Positions 25,488 to 37,429 of a stretch of DNA of 64,000 nucleotides are shown piece by piece; the stretch's first letter is position 1; every line of letters begins with the position of its first letter. The notes below the pieces were generated by a model. It ran no database searches and was not told the DNA's origin. It saw nothing but the letters and a program-made list of their open reading frames with translations. A program made the translations under genes and the position numbers. Source of the stretch: Thermohalobaculum sp963822985. GTDB taxonomy: Bacteria > Pseudomonadota > Alphaproteobacteria > Rhodobacterales > Rhodobacteraceae. The DNA lies in contig CAWGJU010000003.1 of the NCBI GenBank assembly GCA_963822985.1, forward strand, positions 62,001-126,000, written 5' to 3'.

Positions 25488-27833
25488 ATGGCGTCCGTCC
25501 GGCTGCGCGTCCCGATTGCGATAGCGCTCGCGTCCACTTTGCCGACACCAGTTCTCGCCCAGGGTTTCGCGCAAGAATGCTCCGGTTTCACCTGCTTGCT
25601 TGAATCGATCCTTCCGCTGGCCGCCGTCATCGCCATCACGGCGATGCTGGTTGTCGCCGTGGTCTCGGCGCGTCGATTTGTTGCCGGTTCGGAGCCTGAC
25701 GCGCTGGCCGACCAGATCGAGGGGCGCGAATGGCCCGTCGTCGCCACCCGGCAGGACGGCCGCGTGATTGCCGCCAACTGGGCGATGCGCGAGGCGGCGG
25801 CCCCACGCCGGACAGTCCTTGAGATGCTGGAGCCGCTGCTCGGCACGACGGCGGCCGAGATCTACCGGCTGTCGCGCGTGGCCGTGCGCGATGGGCTGGC
25901 GCTCGAATGGTTCACCGCCAGCGAGGCGGGCGGCGACTCGGGCGGCAGAATGATGGTCGCCGTTCAGCCAGCGTCGCGCAAGCGGCTGGTCTGGCAGCTG
26001 ATGCCGGCCTCGCGGCTGGGCGCCAGCGTGCCGGGCGGGCTCGCAAATCGCTACGAGGCGCTGCCGTTCGGCTATGTCCAGCTCGCGCCGGGCGACGGCG
26101 CGGTCACGAACGGCATGTTTCGCACGCATTTCTCCGAGGCGGCGCTACAACTTCTGCGTGAGCAGGTCGGCGGCGGCGTTCTTAGCGGCGGACGTGTGCT
26201 GCTGCCGGGACCGGCCGAGGAGGACCGCCTGGCCCTGGCCGCGATCAGCACCGAACGGAGCGCCGGCGGTTCGACGCACGAGATCTTTCTCTTCATTCCG
26301 GACGCCGAGACGAGCGCGCATCTCAGCGCCGCCGAGACGCTCGAATCCATCCCGGTCTCGCTGGTGCAGCTGGACCTCGAAGGCCGCGTTCTTTGGGGCA
26401 ATGCGCAAGCGCGCGCGATGGTCGGCGCAAAGTTCGCGCTCGGCGCCATGCTCGACGATTTCGTCCAACCGCTCGGCCGGTCGCTCGACAGCCTGCTGAA
26501 CGAGGTGCGCTCAGGGAGGGATGGCGGCAGCGGCGAGATGGTGCGCCTGCTCGACGCGGGCTACGACACGTTCGCGCAGGTCTCGCTGACGCGGATGACC
26601 CTACAGGGTCAGCCCTGCCTGATGGCGGTGCTGACGGACGCCTCCGAACTGCGCCTGCTCGAGGACAAGTTCGCCCAGAGCCAGAAGATGGAGGCCGTCG
26701 GCAAGCTCGCCGGCGGCGTCGCGCACGACTTCAACAATGTGCTGACCGCGATCAGCGGGCATTGCGACCTGCTGCTGCTGCGCAAGGATGCGAGCCATCC
26801 GGACTTTTCCGACCTGATGCAGATCCGGCAGAACGCCAACCGCGCGGCGACGCTGGTGCGCCAGTTGCTCGCCTTCTCGCGCAAGCAGACGCTGCAGCCA
26901 AAGTTGCTCTCGGTGCAGGACGTGGTCACCGATACGCTCTATCTGCTCGACCGGCTGATCGGCGAGACCATCACGCTATCGCTCGACCACGGGCGCGATC
27001 TGGGCTCGGTGCGCGCCGACCACCAGCAACTCGAGCAGGCGCTGATGAACCTCGTCGTCAACGCCCGCGATGCCATGCCGAACGGCGGCACCGTGACGAT
27101 CGCCACGCGCAATGTCGCGATGACGATCGAGGAGCAGAAGCGCGGCGTCTCGGTCCCGGCCGGCGAATATGTCGAGATCAGCGTCTCGGACAGCGGTCAC
27201 GGCATCGAGCCGCATTTGATCGACCGGGTCTTCGATCCGTTCTTCACGACCAAGCCTAAAGGCGAGGGCACGGGCCTCGGGCTCTCGACCGTCTACGGCA
27301 TCGTCAAGCAGTCGGGCGGCTATATCTACGCCGAGAACCGCGAGACCGGCGGCGCGAAGTTCACCATCCTGCTGCCGCGCGCTTATGCGCAGAAGAGCGA
27401 GACCGTGCGCCCCGTCCCGGCACCGGTCCAGCCGGCGCCGGACCTGACCGGCCAGGGCGCCATCATGCTCGTCGAGGACGAGGCGCCGGTCCGCGCCTTC
27501 GCCTCGCGTGCGCTCAAGATGCGTGGCTACAAGGTGATCGAGGCCGAGTCCGCGGAAGACGCAATGGCGTTGCTGACCAAGGACGACGAAACCATAGACG
27601 TGCTGGTCTCGGACGTCGTCATGCCGGGAATGGACGGGCCCACCTTCGCCGGCAAGGCGCGCCAGCTGCGGCCGAACCTGCGGGTCATCTTCATCTCGGG
27701 TTACGCCGAGGAATTGTTCCGGCGGAACCTTGTCGATTCGGACTTCCTCTTCCTGTCGAAGCCGTTCTCGCTGAATGAACTCACCGCCAAGGTGAAGGTC
27801 GCGATGGACGCTCGCGCCAACGTCAGTGCGTGA
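25488..27833 (+). CDS. cckA: CckA-like hybrid sensor histidine kinase
   Basis: A 781-residue hybrid kinase matching CckA, which phosphorylates CtrA through ChpT in alphaproteobacterial cell-cycle control. N-terminal hydrophobic segments (residues about 5-20 and 40-65) are followed by two PAS-like regions. HisKA carries His413 in GGVAHDFNNVL. HATPase_c shows NLVVNARDAMPNGG and GLGLSTVYGIVKQSGG. A C-terminal receiver has Asp709 in VLVSDVVMPGMDG. ATG 25488 is preceded by GAGGGG; a GTG at 25452 would add 12 residues. Confidence 0.92.
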   Translation: MASVRLRVPIAIALASTLPTPVLAQGFAQECSGFTCLLESILPLAAVIAITAMLVVAVVSARRFVAGSEPDALADQIEGREWPVVATRQDGRVIAANWAMREAAAPRRTVLEMLEPLLGTTAAEIYRLSRVAVRDGLALEWFTASEAGGDSGGRMMVAVQPASRKRLVWQLMPASRLGASVPGGLANRYEALPFGYVQLAPGDGAVTNGMFRTHFSEAALQLLREQVGGGVLSGGRVLLPGPAEEDRLALAAISTERSAGGSTHEIFLFIPDAETSAHLSAAETLESIPVSLVQLDLEGRVLWGNAQARAMVGAKFALGAMLDDFVQPLGRSLDSLLNEVRSGRDGGSGEMVRLLDAGYDTFAQVSLTRMTLQGQPCLMAVLTDASELRLLEDKFAQSQKMEAVGKLAGGVAHDFNNVLTAISGHCDLLLLRKDASHPDFSDLMQIRQNANRAATLVRQLLAFSRKQTLQPKLLSVQDVVTDTLYLLDRLIGETITLSLDHGRDLGSVRADHQQLEQALMNLVVNARDAMPNGGTVTIATRNVAMTIEEQKRGVSVPAGEYVEISVSDSGHGIEPHLIDRVFDPFFTTKPKGEGTGLGLSTVYGIVKQSGGYIYAENRETGGAKFTILLPRAYAQKSETVRPVPAPVQPAPDLTGQGAIMLVEDEAPVRAFASRALKMRGYKVIEAESAEDAMALLTKDDETIDVLVSDVVMPGMDGPTFAGKARQLRPNLRVIFISGYAEELFRRNLVDSDFLFLSKPFSLNELTAKVKVAMDARANVSA

Positions 27834-27904
27834 ACTGGTCCCGCGTGTCTCTGGCGTTCAAGGCTGACGCTCCCTTCCACCTGAAGATGTAGAGTCCCTA
27901 CTTC

Positions 27905-27919
27905 GTTCTTTCTTTGTTC
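27905..27919 (+). promoter_or_regulatory. LexA (SOS) box of recA
   Basis: An exact alphaproteobacterial LexA operator, GTTC-N7-GTTC (GTTCTTTCTTTGTTC), lies about 115 bases before the recA start. It implies LexA-repressed recA. Confidence 0.85.
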
Positions 27920-28033
27920 CGCGTCTTGTGCGAACATCCGGTGAACGGCAGGGCTTTGCGCCCCCGTGCGGAATGTGAGAAGAGGGGCGAGGAAAAAATG
28001 AAAGACAACCTGTTGAGGCTCGAGGAAAGACGC

Positions 28034-29080
28034 ATGATGGACAAGCAGAAGGCACTCGACTCCGCCCTCGCGCAGATCGAGCGGAATTTTGGCAAGGGCT
28101 CCATCATGAAGCTCGGCCAGCGCGACGCGGCCATGGACATCGAGGCCATCTCGACCGGATCGCTCGGCCTCGACATCGCGCTCGGCATCGGCGGCCTGCC
28201 GAAAGGGCGGATCATCGAGATCTACGGGCCCGAGAGCTCGGGCAAGACGACGCTGGCGCTGCACTGCGTCGCCGAGGAACAGAAAAAGGGCGGCATCTGC
28301 GCCTTTGTCGACGCCGAGCACGCGCTCGACCCGGGCTATGCCCGCAAGCTGGGCGTCAATGTCGACGAGCTCTTGATCAGCCAGCCCGATGCCGGCGAGC
28401 AGGCGCTGGAGATCACCGACACGCTGGTCCGCTCGGGCGCCGTCTCGATTGTGGTCGTCGATTTGGTGGCGGCCCTGACGCCGCGGGCCGAACTCGAGGG
28501 CGACATGGGCGAGGCGCAGGTCGGCCTGCAAGCGCGCCTGATGAGCCAGGCCATGCGCAAGCTGACCGGCTCGATCTCGCGCTCGCGCTGCATGGTCATC
28601 TTCATCAACCAGATCCGCATGAAGATCGGCGTGATGTTCGGCAGCCCAGAGACCACCACCGGCGGCAACGCGCTGAAGTTCTACGCCAGCGTACGCCTCG
28701 ACATCCGTCGCATCGGCGCGATCAAGGACCGCGACGAAGTGGTCGGCAACTCGACCCGCGTCAAGGTGGTCAAGAACAAGGTCGCCCCGCCATTCAAGCA
28801 GGTCGAGTTCGACATCATGTATGGCGAGGGTATCTCCAAGACCGGCGAGCTGATCGACCTCGGCGTCAAGGCGGGCGTGGTCGAGAAATCCGGCTCTTGG
28901 TTCTCGTTCGGCGACGAGCGCATCGGCCAGGGGCGCGAGAACGCCAAGCAGTTCCTGCGCGACAACCCGGCCGTCGCGCTGACGATCGAGGACAAGATCC
29001 GCGCCGCGCACGGCCTCGACTTCGACCTGCTGCCATCGCCGGACGACGACGAGACACCGATGGACGCCATGGAAGCCTGA
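28034..29080 (+). CDS. recA: Recombinase RecA
   Basis: A 348-residue ATP-dependent strand-exchange protein and LexA coprotease. The family start KQKALDSALAQIERNFGKGS is present, with Walker A GPESSGKTT at residues 65-73, VDAEHALDPGYARKLGV, loop L1/L2 regions (QARLMSQAMRKLTGS, FINQIRMKIGVMFGSPETTTGGNALKFYAS), and an acidic C-terminus (SPDDDETP). ATG 28034 follows GAGGAAAG; ATG 27998 is in frame but outside the conserved start. It is controlled by the LexA box upstream. Confidence 0.97.
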   Translation: MMDKQKALDSALAQIERNFGKGSIMKLGQRDAAMDIEAISTGSLGLDIALGIGGLPKGRIIEIYGPESSGKTTLALHCVAEEQKKGGICAFVDAEHALDPGYARKLGVNVDELLISQPDAGEQALEITDTLVRSGAVSIVVVDLVAALTPRAELEGDMGEAQVGLQARLMSQAMRKLTGSISRSRCMVIFINQIRMKIGVMFGSPETTTGGNALKFYASVRLDIRRIGAIKDRDEVVGNSTRVKVVKNKVAPPFKQVEFDIMYGEGISKTGELIDLGVKAGVVEKSGSWFSFGDERIGQGRENAKQFLRDNPAVALTIEDKIRAAHGLDFDLLPSPDDDETPMDAMEA

Positions 29081-29317
29081 CTTTGACGGGGGGGCCGCGC
29101 GCCGGCCCTCGTGCCGCCATTCGGCCGGGCGTGCCTGCCAGCAGCGGTTGCGTCAAGACCGGCCGGTAGCGAGCATCCGGCCTGCGGCACGCCGGCAGCT
29201 TTCGCGAGCTCGACAGAAGGTGCTAGCCCTTGTCTTCGGGGGCCATTCCGAAAGGCAGTGCGCGTCGCAGACCGCCGGGCCCCGCATGCCCGCGCTTGGA
29301 AAAGGCTTACGCAGCAG

Positions 29318-31045
29318 ATGCCCGCCGTTTCGGACCCTGACCCGGGACTGGCCGTTCCGCGGCCTCGCTTCCGCGACCTCTACGTGCCCAAGCTCGTCAC
29401 GGTCCTACGCGAGGGCTATGGTCTAAAAGGGCTACGTGCGGACGCGCTCGCCGGCATGACGGTCGCCATCGTCGCGCTGCCGCTGTCTATGGCGATCGCC
29501 ATCGCCTCCGGCGTCGGACCCGAGCGCGGCCTCTACACCGCCATCATCGGCGGCTTCCTGGTCTCGGCCCTTGGCGGCAGCCGCTTCCAGATCGGCGGGC
29601 CGGCGGGCGCCTTCATCGTTCTCGTCGCGTCGACTGTGCTGCGCGAAGGCGTCGACGGGTTGATCCTCGCCACCTTTCTCTCGGGGCTCATGCTGACGGC
29701 CGCGGGCTTGCTGCGCCTCGGCAGCTACATCAAGCTGATCCCCTACCCCGTCACGGTCGGTTTCACGACCGGGATCGGCGTCATCATCCTGGCCAGCCAG
29801 CTGAGGGAACTCCTCGGGCTCACCTTGCCCGGGACCGAACCCGCGGCCTTCCTGCCCAAGCTCGCGGCGCTGGCCGCAGCGGCGCCAACCGTGAACCCGG
29901 CGGCAGTCGCCGTTGCCCTTTGGACGGTCGCGATCATCCTGGCACTCCGCAGGTGGAGGCCGGGCTGGCCCGGCCTGCTCATCGCGGTCGCCACCGCGGC
30001 GCTCGCCAGCTGGGCGGCGGAGCTGCCGGTTGCAACGATCGGAACCCGCTTTGGCGGCATCCCGTCGGCCCTGCCGGCGCCCGCGCTGCCGGACTTCTCT
30101 CGCACGCTGGACCTTCTGCCCGACGCCTTCGCCTTCACATTGCTCGGCGCGATCGAATCCCTGCTCTCCGCCGTGGTCGCGGACGGCATGACCGGCCGGC
30201 GCCACCGTTCGAACTGCGAACTGGTGGCCCAGGGCGGCGCCAACATCGGCGCGTCGCTCTTCGGCGGCATGCCAGTCACCGGCACCATCGCCCGCACCGC
30301 CACCAATGTCCGCGCCGGCGCGCACGGTCCCGTCTCGGGCATGCTGCACGCGTTGTTCCTCTTCGGCTTCATGGCCGTGGCGGCGCCGCTCGCCGCCTAC
30401 ATTCCGCTTGCCGCGCTCGCGGGCGTGCTGCTGATCGTCAGCTGGGGCATGATCGAGCGCGACGCGATCGGCGCCATCTTCCGCGTCTCGCGTGGCGATG
30501 CGCTGGTCGTGTCGGCGACCCTGCTGCTGACCGTCTTCCGCGATCTGACCGAGGGCATCATCGTCGGCTTTGCCCTCGGTGCCTTCCTCTTCATCGACCG
30601 CATGTCGCGCGCCGTCTCGGTGCAGGAGGGCAAGCCGGATCTCCGCGGCGACGTGCCCGACGACGTGCCGCGCCCGTTCACGCCGGACAGCGGCGCCGAC
30701 CGGGACCTCGTCGTCTATCGGGTGAGCGGCGCCTTCTTCTTCGGCGCCGCGGCACGCATCGAAGGCGTGCTCGACCGCATCGCCGACCGGCGGCGCAGCT
30801 TCGTGCTCGACCTCTCGGCGCTCGCCCTGCTCGACTCCACCGCGGCCAAGCTGATCGTCGCCACCGCCAGGCGCGCCGAGCGGGACGGCATCCACGTCGT
30901 CATCGCCGGGGCCGGACCGCAGATCCGGGCGATGCTGGCGGCGCACGCCGACGGGGTGCGGCTGGCTTATGCGCCAACCGTCGCGGAAGCGGTGGCGCGC
31001 CTGAACGCGCCCGGGCGAGTGGACACCACCCCTGCCGCGCGATAA
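29318..31045 (+). CDS. SulP family anion transporter with STAS domain
   Basis: A 575-residue SLC26/SulP transporter for an inorganic or organic anion (sulfate, bicarbonate or dicarboxylate; not distinguishable). The transport domain starts at ADALAGMTVAIVALPLSMAIAIASG (residue about 44) and shows GGSRFQIGGPAGAFIVLV, GFTTGIGVIILASQ, and the conserved GMPVTGTIARTATNVRAGA. The C-terminal STAS domain (about 455-560) has VYRVSGAFFFGAA and LDLSALALLDSTAAKLI. ATG 29318 is used; codons upstream lack family sequence. The region 29081-29317 after recA shows no gene. Confidence 0.9.
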   Translation: MPAVSDPDPGLAVPRPRFRDLYVPKLVTVLREGYGLKGLRADALAGMTVAIVALPLSMAIAIASGVGPERGLYTAIIGGFLVSALGGSRFQIGGPAGAFIVLVASTVLREGVDGLILATFLSGLMLTAAGLLRLGSYIKLIPYPVTVGFTTGIGVIILASQLRELLGLTLPGTEPAAFLPKLAALAAAAPTVNPAAVAVALWTVAIILALRRWRPGWPGLLIAVATAALASWAAELPVATIGTRFGGIPSALPAPALPDFSRTLDLLPDAFAFTLLGAIESLLSAVVADGMTGRRHRSNCELVAQGGANIGASLFGGMPVTGTIARTATNVRAGAHGPVSGMLHALFLFGFMAVAAPLAAYIPLAALAGVLLIVSWGMIERDAIGAIFRVSRGDALVVSATLLLTVFRDLTEGIIVGFALGAFLFIDRMSRAVSVQEGKPDLRGDVPDDVPRPFTPDSGADRDLVVYRVSGAFFFGAAARIEGVLDRIADRRRSFVLDLSALALLDSTAAKLIVATARRAERDGIHVVIAGAGPQIRAMLAAHADGVRLAYAPTVAEAVARLNAPGRVDTTPAAR

Positions 31046-31077
31046 GAGGCGCCGAAGCTGGCAATTCGGGGCGCGCG

Positions 31078-33747
<2,670 letters not shown>

Positions 33748-33759
33748 ACTGGATTTAAT

Positions 33760-33784
33760 GCGGGCCGGCAACGGATCGGCCCGC
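33760..33784 (+). terminator. Hairpin after alaS
   Basis: A 7-bp stem GCGGGCC/GGCCCGC lies 13 bases after the alaS stop and before the EF-hand gene. It is followed by a pyrimidine-rich tract, not a true T run. Confidence 0.4.
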
Positions 33785-33824
33785 CTCTCCCGTTCCATCT
33801 CCACCAAAGGAAGGGGAGCATCAG

Positions 33825-34394
33825 ATGAAGAAGATTTTCGCCGGGACCGTCGCCGTCGTCGCCATCGCCGCCGCCGTCCCGCTGGTCGCGAGCGCGCATG
33901 GCGATGGCGATCGAGGCGAGCGCGGCTACAAGGGCGGGCATCATGGCGAGCGCCATGGCATGCGGGGCCATCACCGTGACGGTCCTGCCGGGCGCGGCGG
34001 CAAGGTCCGCATGATCGAGATGATCGAGATTTACGACGCCGATGGCGACGGCTCGGTCAGCCAGGTCGAGATCGACGCGTGGCGGGCCGACCGGCTGGGC
34101 CAGTTCGACGCGAACGGCGACGGCCAGCTGTCACTCGACGAGTACCAGGCGCTGTGGCTCGACGCGATGCGCGAGCGCATGGTCGACCGCTTCCAGTCGC
34201 ATGACGACGACGGCAACGGCCTGGTGACGGTGGAGGAGTTCGGCGAGCGCACCGCGCGCATCGTGACCATGCGCGACCGCAACGACGACGGCGTGCTGAA
34301 CATGGACGATCTCCGGCGCGAGCGCGGCGGCCAGGATGCCCCCGCCCGGCAGGGCGCGCCGGCCGAACAGGGCGAGACGCAGCCCCAGCAGTAA
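33825..34394 (+). CDS. Secreted EF-hand protein with His/Gly-rich N-terminal region
   Basis: A 189-residue exported calcium-binding protein. A signal peptide ends near ASA (residue about 24). A His/Gly/Arg-rich linker follows (residues about 25-57). Four EF-hand loops can be counted: DADGDGSVSQVE, DANGDGQLSLDE, DDDGNGLVTVEE and DRNDDGVLNMDD, each with Asp/Asn at positions 1, 3 and 5 and Glu or Asp at 12. The tail is Gln/Pro-rich. The ATG follows AAGGGGAG. The likely role is periplasmic Ca2+ binding or sensing. The His-rich region could bind other metals (inference). Confidence 0.85.
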   Translation: MKKIFAGTVAVVAIAAAVPLVASAHGDGDRGERGYKGGHHGERHGMRGHHRDGPAGRGGKVRMIEMIEIYDADGDGSVSQVEIDAWRADRLGQFDANGDGQLSLDEYQALWLDAMRERMVDRFQSHDDDGNGLVTVEEFGERTARIVTMRDRNDDGVLNMDDLRRERGGQDAPARQGAPAEQGETQPQQ

Positions 34395-34411
34395 CCCGGC
34401 GGGTCCGCTCG

Positions 34412-34439
34412 GCAGGGTGGGTGCTCGCACCCACCCTGC
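34412..34439. repeat. GC-rich palindrome, copy B
   Basis: GCAGGGTGGGTGC-TC-GCACCCACCCTGC, a 13-bp perfect stem, lies between the convergent EF-hand (+) and pdhC (-) genes. It is the longest of three related copies (see 6255 and 54597). Confidence 0.72.
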
Positions 34440-34538
34440 TTGGCGCCTGAAGCGGCTTCTGAAGAAATGGGTTCATGCCGCACGCACCCTGTGCACGCGT
34501 GCGAGGGTGCCTCCTGCGAGGCACGAGTCGGAAGAGCC

Positions 34539-35960
34539 CTAAACGAGCATCATCATCGGGTTCTCCAGGTTCCCCTTGATCGCCTCGAGGAACTGCGCGC
34601 CCAGCGCGCCGTCGATCACCCGGTGATCGACCGACAGCGTGGCCGTGATGATCGTCGCGACCTCGACGGCGCCGGCCTTGACGATCGGCCTCTCGACGCC
34701 TGCGCCGACCGCCAGGATCGAGGCGTGCGGCGGGTTGATGACGGCGTCGAAGCTGTCGATGCCGTACATGCCGAGGTTCGAGATGGCGAAGCTGCCGCCC
34801 TGGTATTCGAAGGGCTGCAGCTTGCGCTCGCGGGCGCGGGCGGCGAGGTCCTTCATCTCGGTCGAGATCTGCGCCAGCCCCTTGGCATGCGCATCGCGGA
34901 TCACCGGCGTCAGGAGCCCGCCCTCGATCGCCACCGCGACGGCGACGTCGGCCGCCTCGAGCTGCAGGATCCGGTCGGCGGCCCAGACGGCATTCGCGGC
35001 CGGCACGCGCATCATCGCCATGGCGCAGGCCTTGATGATGAAGTCGTTGACCGACAGCTTGACGCCAGAGGCGGCGAGCTGTTCGTTAAAGGTCTTGCGC
35101 ACCTCCAGAGCCGTATCGAGCCGGATGTCGCGCCGCAGGTAGAAATGCGGGATCGTCGACTTGGCCTGTGACAGGCGCGCCGCGATCGTCTTGCGCATGT
35201 TGTCGAGGGTGACCTCCTTGAAGGGCCGCCCCTCGTAGATCTTGCGCACCTGCTCGGTCGTGAAGCCGGGGACCGCATTGGGCGCGGCCGCGGTGAGAGC
35301 ACCGGCCGGCTGCCTCTCCGCCGCCGCTGCGGCCTTCTCCGGCTCCGCCCCCGGCGCCGCCTTGGCCGGCTCGAAATCCTCGATGTCGGCCTTGACGATG
35401 CGGCCGTGCGGGCCCGAGCCCTTTACCTGACGAAGGTCGACGCCCTTGTCTTTGGCGATGCGGCGGGCGAGCGGCGAGGCGAAGACGCGCCCGCCATCCC
35501 CGCCCGATGCCGGCGCCTTATCCGCCTGCGGCGGCGTGCTGCCGTTGCCGCCAGCCGGTCCTGGCTTCTGCGGGGCATCGCCGCGACCATAGCCCTTTTG
35601 CGGCGCTTCGGCCTTCGCCTCGGCGGCGCGATCCGACTCGGGCTCGGGCTCGGCCTTCTGCTCCTTTGGCCCGGCACCGTTGCCGCCGGAAGGCGCCTTG
35701 ATGTCGCCGGCGTCCTCGCCTTCCTCCAGCAGGACGGCGATCACGGCGTTGACTTTGACGCCCTCGGTGCCCTCGGGGACGACAATCTTGCCGACGGTAC
35801 CCTCGTCGACGGCCTCGACTTCCATCGTCGCCTTGTCGGTCTCGATCTCGGCGATGATGTCGCCGGCCGAGACGGTATCGCCCTCCTTGACCAGCCACTT
35901 GGCGAGGGTGCCCTCCTCCATGGTGGGCGAGAGGGCCGGCATGGTGATCTCGATCGACAT
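34539..35960 (-). CDS. pdhC: Pyruvate dehydrogenase complex E2, dihydrolipoamide acetyltransferase
   Basis: A 473-residue E2 core protein transferring acetyl from lipoamide to CoA. One N-terminal lipoyl domain has Lys43 in ETDKATMEVEA. An Ala/Pro/Glu-rich linker follows, then a peripheral subunit-binding domain (ASPLARRIAKDKGVDLRQVKGSGPHGRI, about residues 150-185). The catalytic domain ends with the active-site His446 and Asp450 in DHRVIDGALGAQFL. It starts 13 bases after pdhB in the pdhABC operon. Only one lipoyl domain, normal for the alpha group. Confidence 0.96.
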   Translation of the reverse strand: MSIEITMPALSPTMEEGTLAKWLVKEGDTVSAGDIIAEIETDKATMEVEAVDEGTVGKIVVPEGTEGVKVNAVIAVLLEEGEDAGDIKAPSGGNGAGPKEQKAEPEPESDRAAEAKAEAPQKGYGRGDAPQKPGPAGGNGSTPPQADKAPASGGDGGRVFASPLARRIAKDKGVDLRQVKGSGPHGRIVKADIEDFEPAKAAPGAEPEKAAAAAERQPAGALTAAAPNAVPGFTTEQVRKIYEGRPFKEVTLDNMRKTIAARLSQAKSTIPHFYLRRDIRLDTALEVRKTFNEQLAASGVKLSVNDFIIKACAMAMMRVPAANAVWAADRILQLEAADVAVAVAIEGGLLTPVIRDAHAKGLAQISTEMKDLAARARERKLQPFEYQGGSFAISNLGMYGIDSFDAVINPPHASILAVGAGVERPIVKAGAVEVATIITATLSVDHRVIDGALGAQFLEAIKGNLENPMMMLV

Positions 35961-35973
35961 CGCGCGCCCTCCC

Positions 35974-37419
35974 TCAGCGGTAGCAGACGGCGCGTGCCGC
36001 CTCGACGACCTCGCGTGTCGTGGTCAGCGCCAGCTTTTCCAGATTGGCCGCATAGGGCATGGGCACATCCTTGCCGGTGCAGTTCAGCACGGGCGCGTCG
36101 AGATAGTCGAAGGCCTCGGTCATCAGGGTGGCCGAGATGTGGTTGCCGATCGAGCAGACGGGAAAGCCCTCCTCGACGGTGACGCAGCGGTTGGTCTTCT
36201 TGACCGAGCGGATCACCGTCTCGCGGTCCATCGGCCTCAGCGTGCGCAGGTCGATCACCTCGGCCTCGATGCCGTCATCGGCCAGCGCGGCGGCCGCCTC
36301 GAGCGTATAGGTCATGCCGATGCCGAAGCTGACGAGCGTCACGTCGCGGCCCGGCCGGACGATCTTGGCCTTGCCGAGCGGAATGGTGAAATCGTCGAGC
36401 TCTGGCACCTCGAAGGACTTGCCGTAGAGGATCTCGTTCTCGAGCACGATCACCGGGTTCGGGTCGCGGATGGCCGCTTTCAGCAGCCCCTTGGCGTCGG
36501 CCGCGGAATAGGGCTGGATCACCTTCAGGCCGGGGATGTGGCTGTACCACGCCGCATAGTCCTGGCTGTGCTGGGCGGCCACCCGCGCCGCCGCGCCGTT
36601 CGGGCCGCGGAAGACGATGGGGCACCCCATCTGCCCGCCGGACATATAAAGCGTCTTCGCGGCCGAATTGATGATCTGGTCGATCGCCTGCATGGCGAAG
36701 TTGAAGGTCATGAACTCGACGATGGGGCGCAGGCCGGCGAAGGCCGCGCCGACGCCCACGCCGGCAAAGCCGTGTTCGGTGATCGGCGTGTCGATGACGC
36801 GCTTGCCCCCGAACTCGTCGAGCAGGCCCTGGCTGATCTTGTAGGCGCCCTGGTACTCGGCGACCTCCTCGCCCATCAGGAAGACGTTGTCGTCGCGTCG
36901 CATCTCCTCGGCCATTGCGTCGCGCAGCGCCTCGCGGACGGTCTTGGTCACCATGGCGGTGCCTTCCGGCCAGTCGGGCGCCAGCCCCGCCGGGTCCGGC
37001 AGCTCGGCGCCGACCTGGGCGGCGATCGGCGCCTTGGCCGACATGCCGCCCTTGCTCTCGGGCCGCGCCGAGCTCGTCTTCTCGGGCTGCGGCTCGGGCG
37101 CCGGCTGCGCCTTCTTGGACTTCTCGGCCTCGTCGCCGGACGGCGCCCCGGCGCCGTCCAACGCAGACTTGTCCTCGCCCTCCTCCAGCAGAATGGCGAT
37201 CAGCTCGTTGACCTTCACCCCTTCGGTGCCCTCGGGAATGACGAGCTTGCCGACGTTGCCCTCGTCGACCGCCTCGACCTCCATCGTCGCCTTGTCGGTC
37301 TCGATCTCGGCGATGATGTCGCCGGCGGCGATAGTGTCGCCCTCACGCACGTTCCACTTCGCCAGCGTGCCCTCTTCCATTGTCGGCGAGAGGGCCGGCA
37401 TCAGGATCTGGATTGTCAT
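35974..37419 (-). CDS. pdhB: Pyruvate dehydrogenase E1 beta with N-terminal lipoyl domain
   Basis: A 481-residue E1-beta. Unusually for most bacteria but typical of alphaproteobacteria, it carries a lipoyl domain (Lys43 in ETDKATMEVEA) at its N-terminus, joined by a Pro/Glu/Lys linker. The transketolase-like core follows from about residue 150: VREALRDAMAEEMRRDDNVFLMGEEV, the catalytic-loop region AYKISQGLLDEFG, and the C-terminal domain GIGMTYTLEAAAAL and LRTLRPMD. The gap after pdhA is 10 bases. Confidence 0.96.
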   Translation of the reverse strand: MTIQILMPALSPTMEEGTLAKWNVREGDTIAAGDIIAEIETDKATMEVEAVDEGNVGKLVIPEGTEGVKVNELIAILLEEGEDKSALDGAGAPSGDEAEKSKKAQPAPEPQPEKTSSARPESKGGMSAKAPIAAQVGAELPDPAGLAPDWPEGTAMVTKTVREALRDAMAEEMRRDDNVFLMGEEVAEYQGAYKISQGLLDEFGGKRVIDTPITEHGFAGVGVGAAFAGLRPIVEFMTFNFAMQAIDQIINSAAKTLYMSGGQMGCPIVFRGPNGAAARVAAQHSQDYAAWYSHIPGLKVIQPYSAADAKGLLKAAIRDPNPVIVLENEILYGKSFEVPELDDFTIPLGKAKIVRPGRDVTLVSFGIGMTYTLEAAAALADDGIEAEVIDLRTLRPMDRETVIRSVKKTNRCVTVEEGFPVCSIGNHISATLMTEAFDYLDAPVLNCTGKDVPMPYAANLEKLALTTTREVVEAARAVCYR

Positions 37420-37429
37420 CGGTGTTCCC

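Noticed and set aside
29432..30946. 504-residue minus-strand open frame opposite the SulP gene
   Set aside because: Shadow frame rich in Glu/Arg/Gly without any motif.
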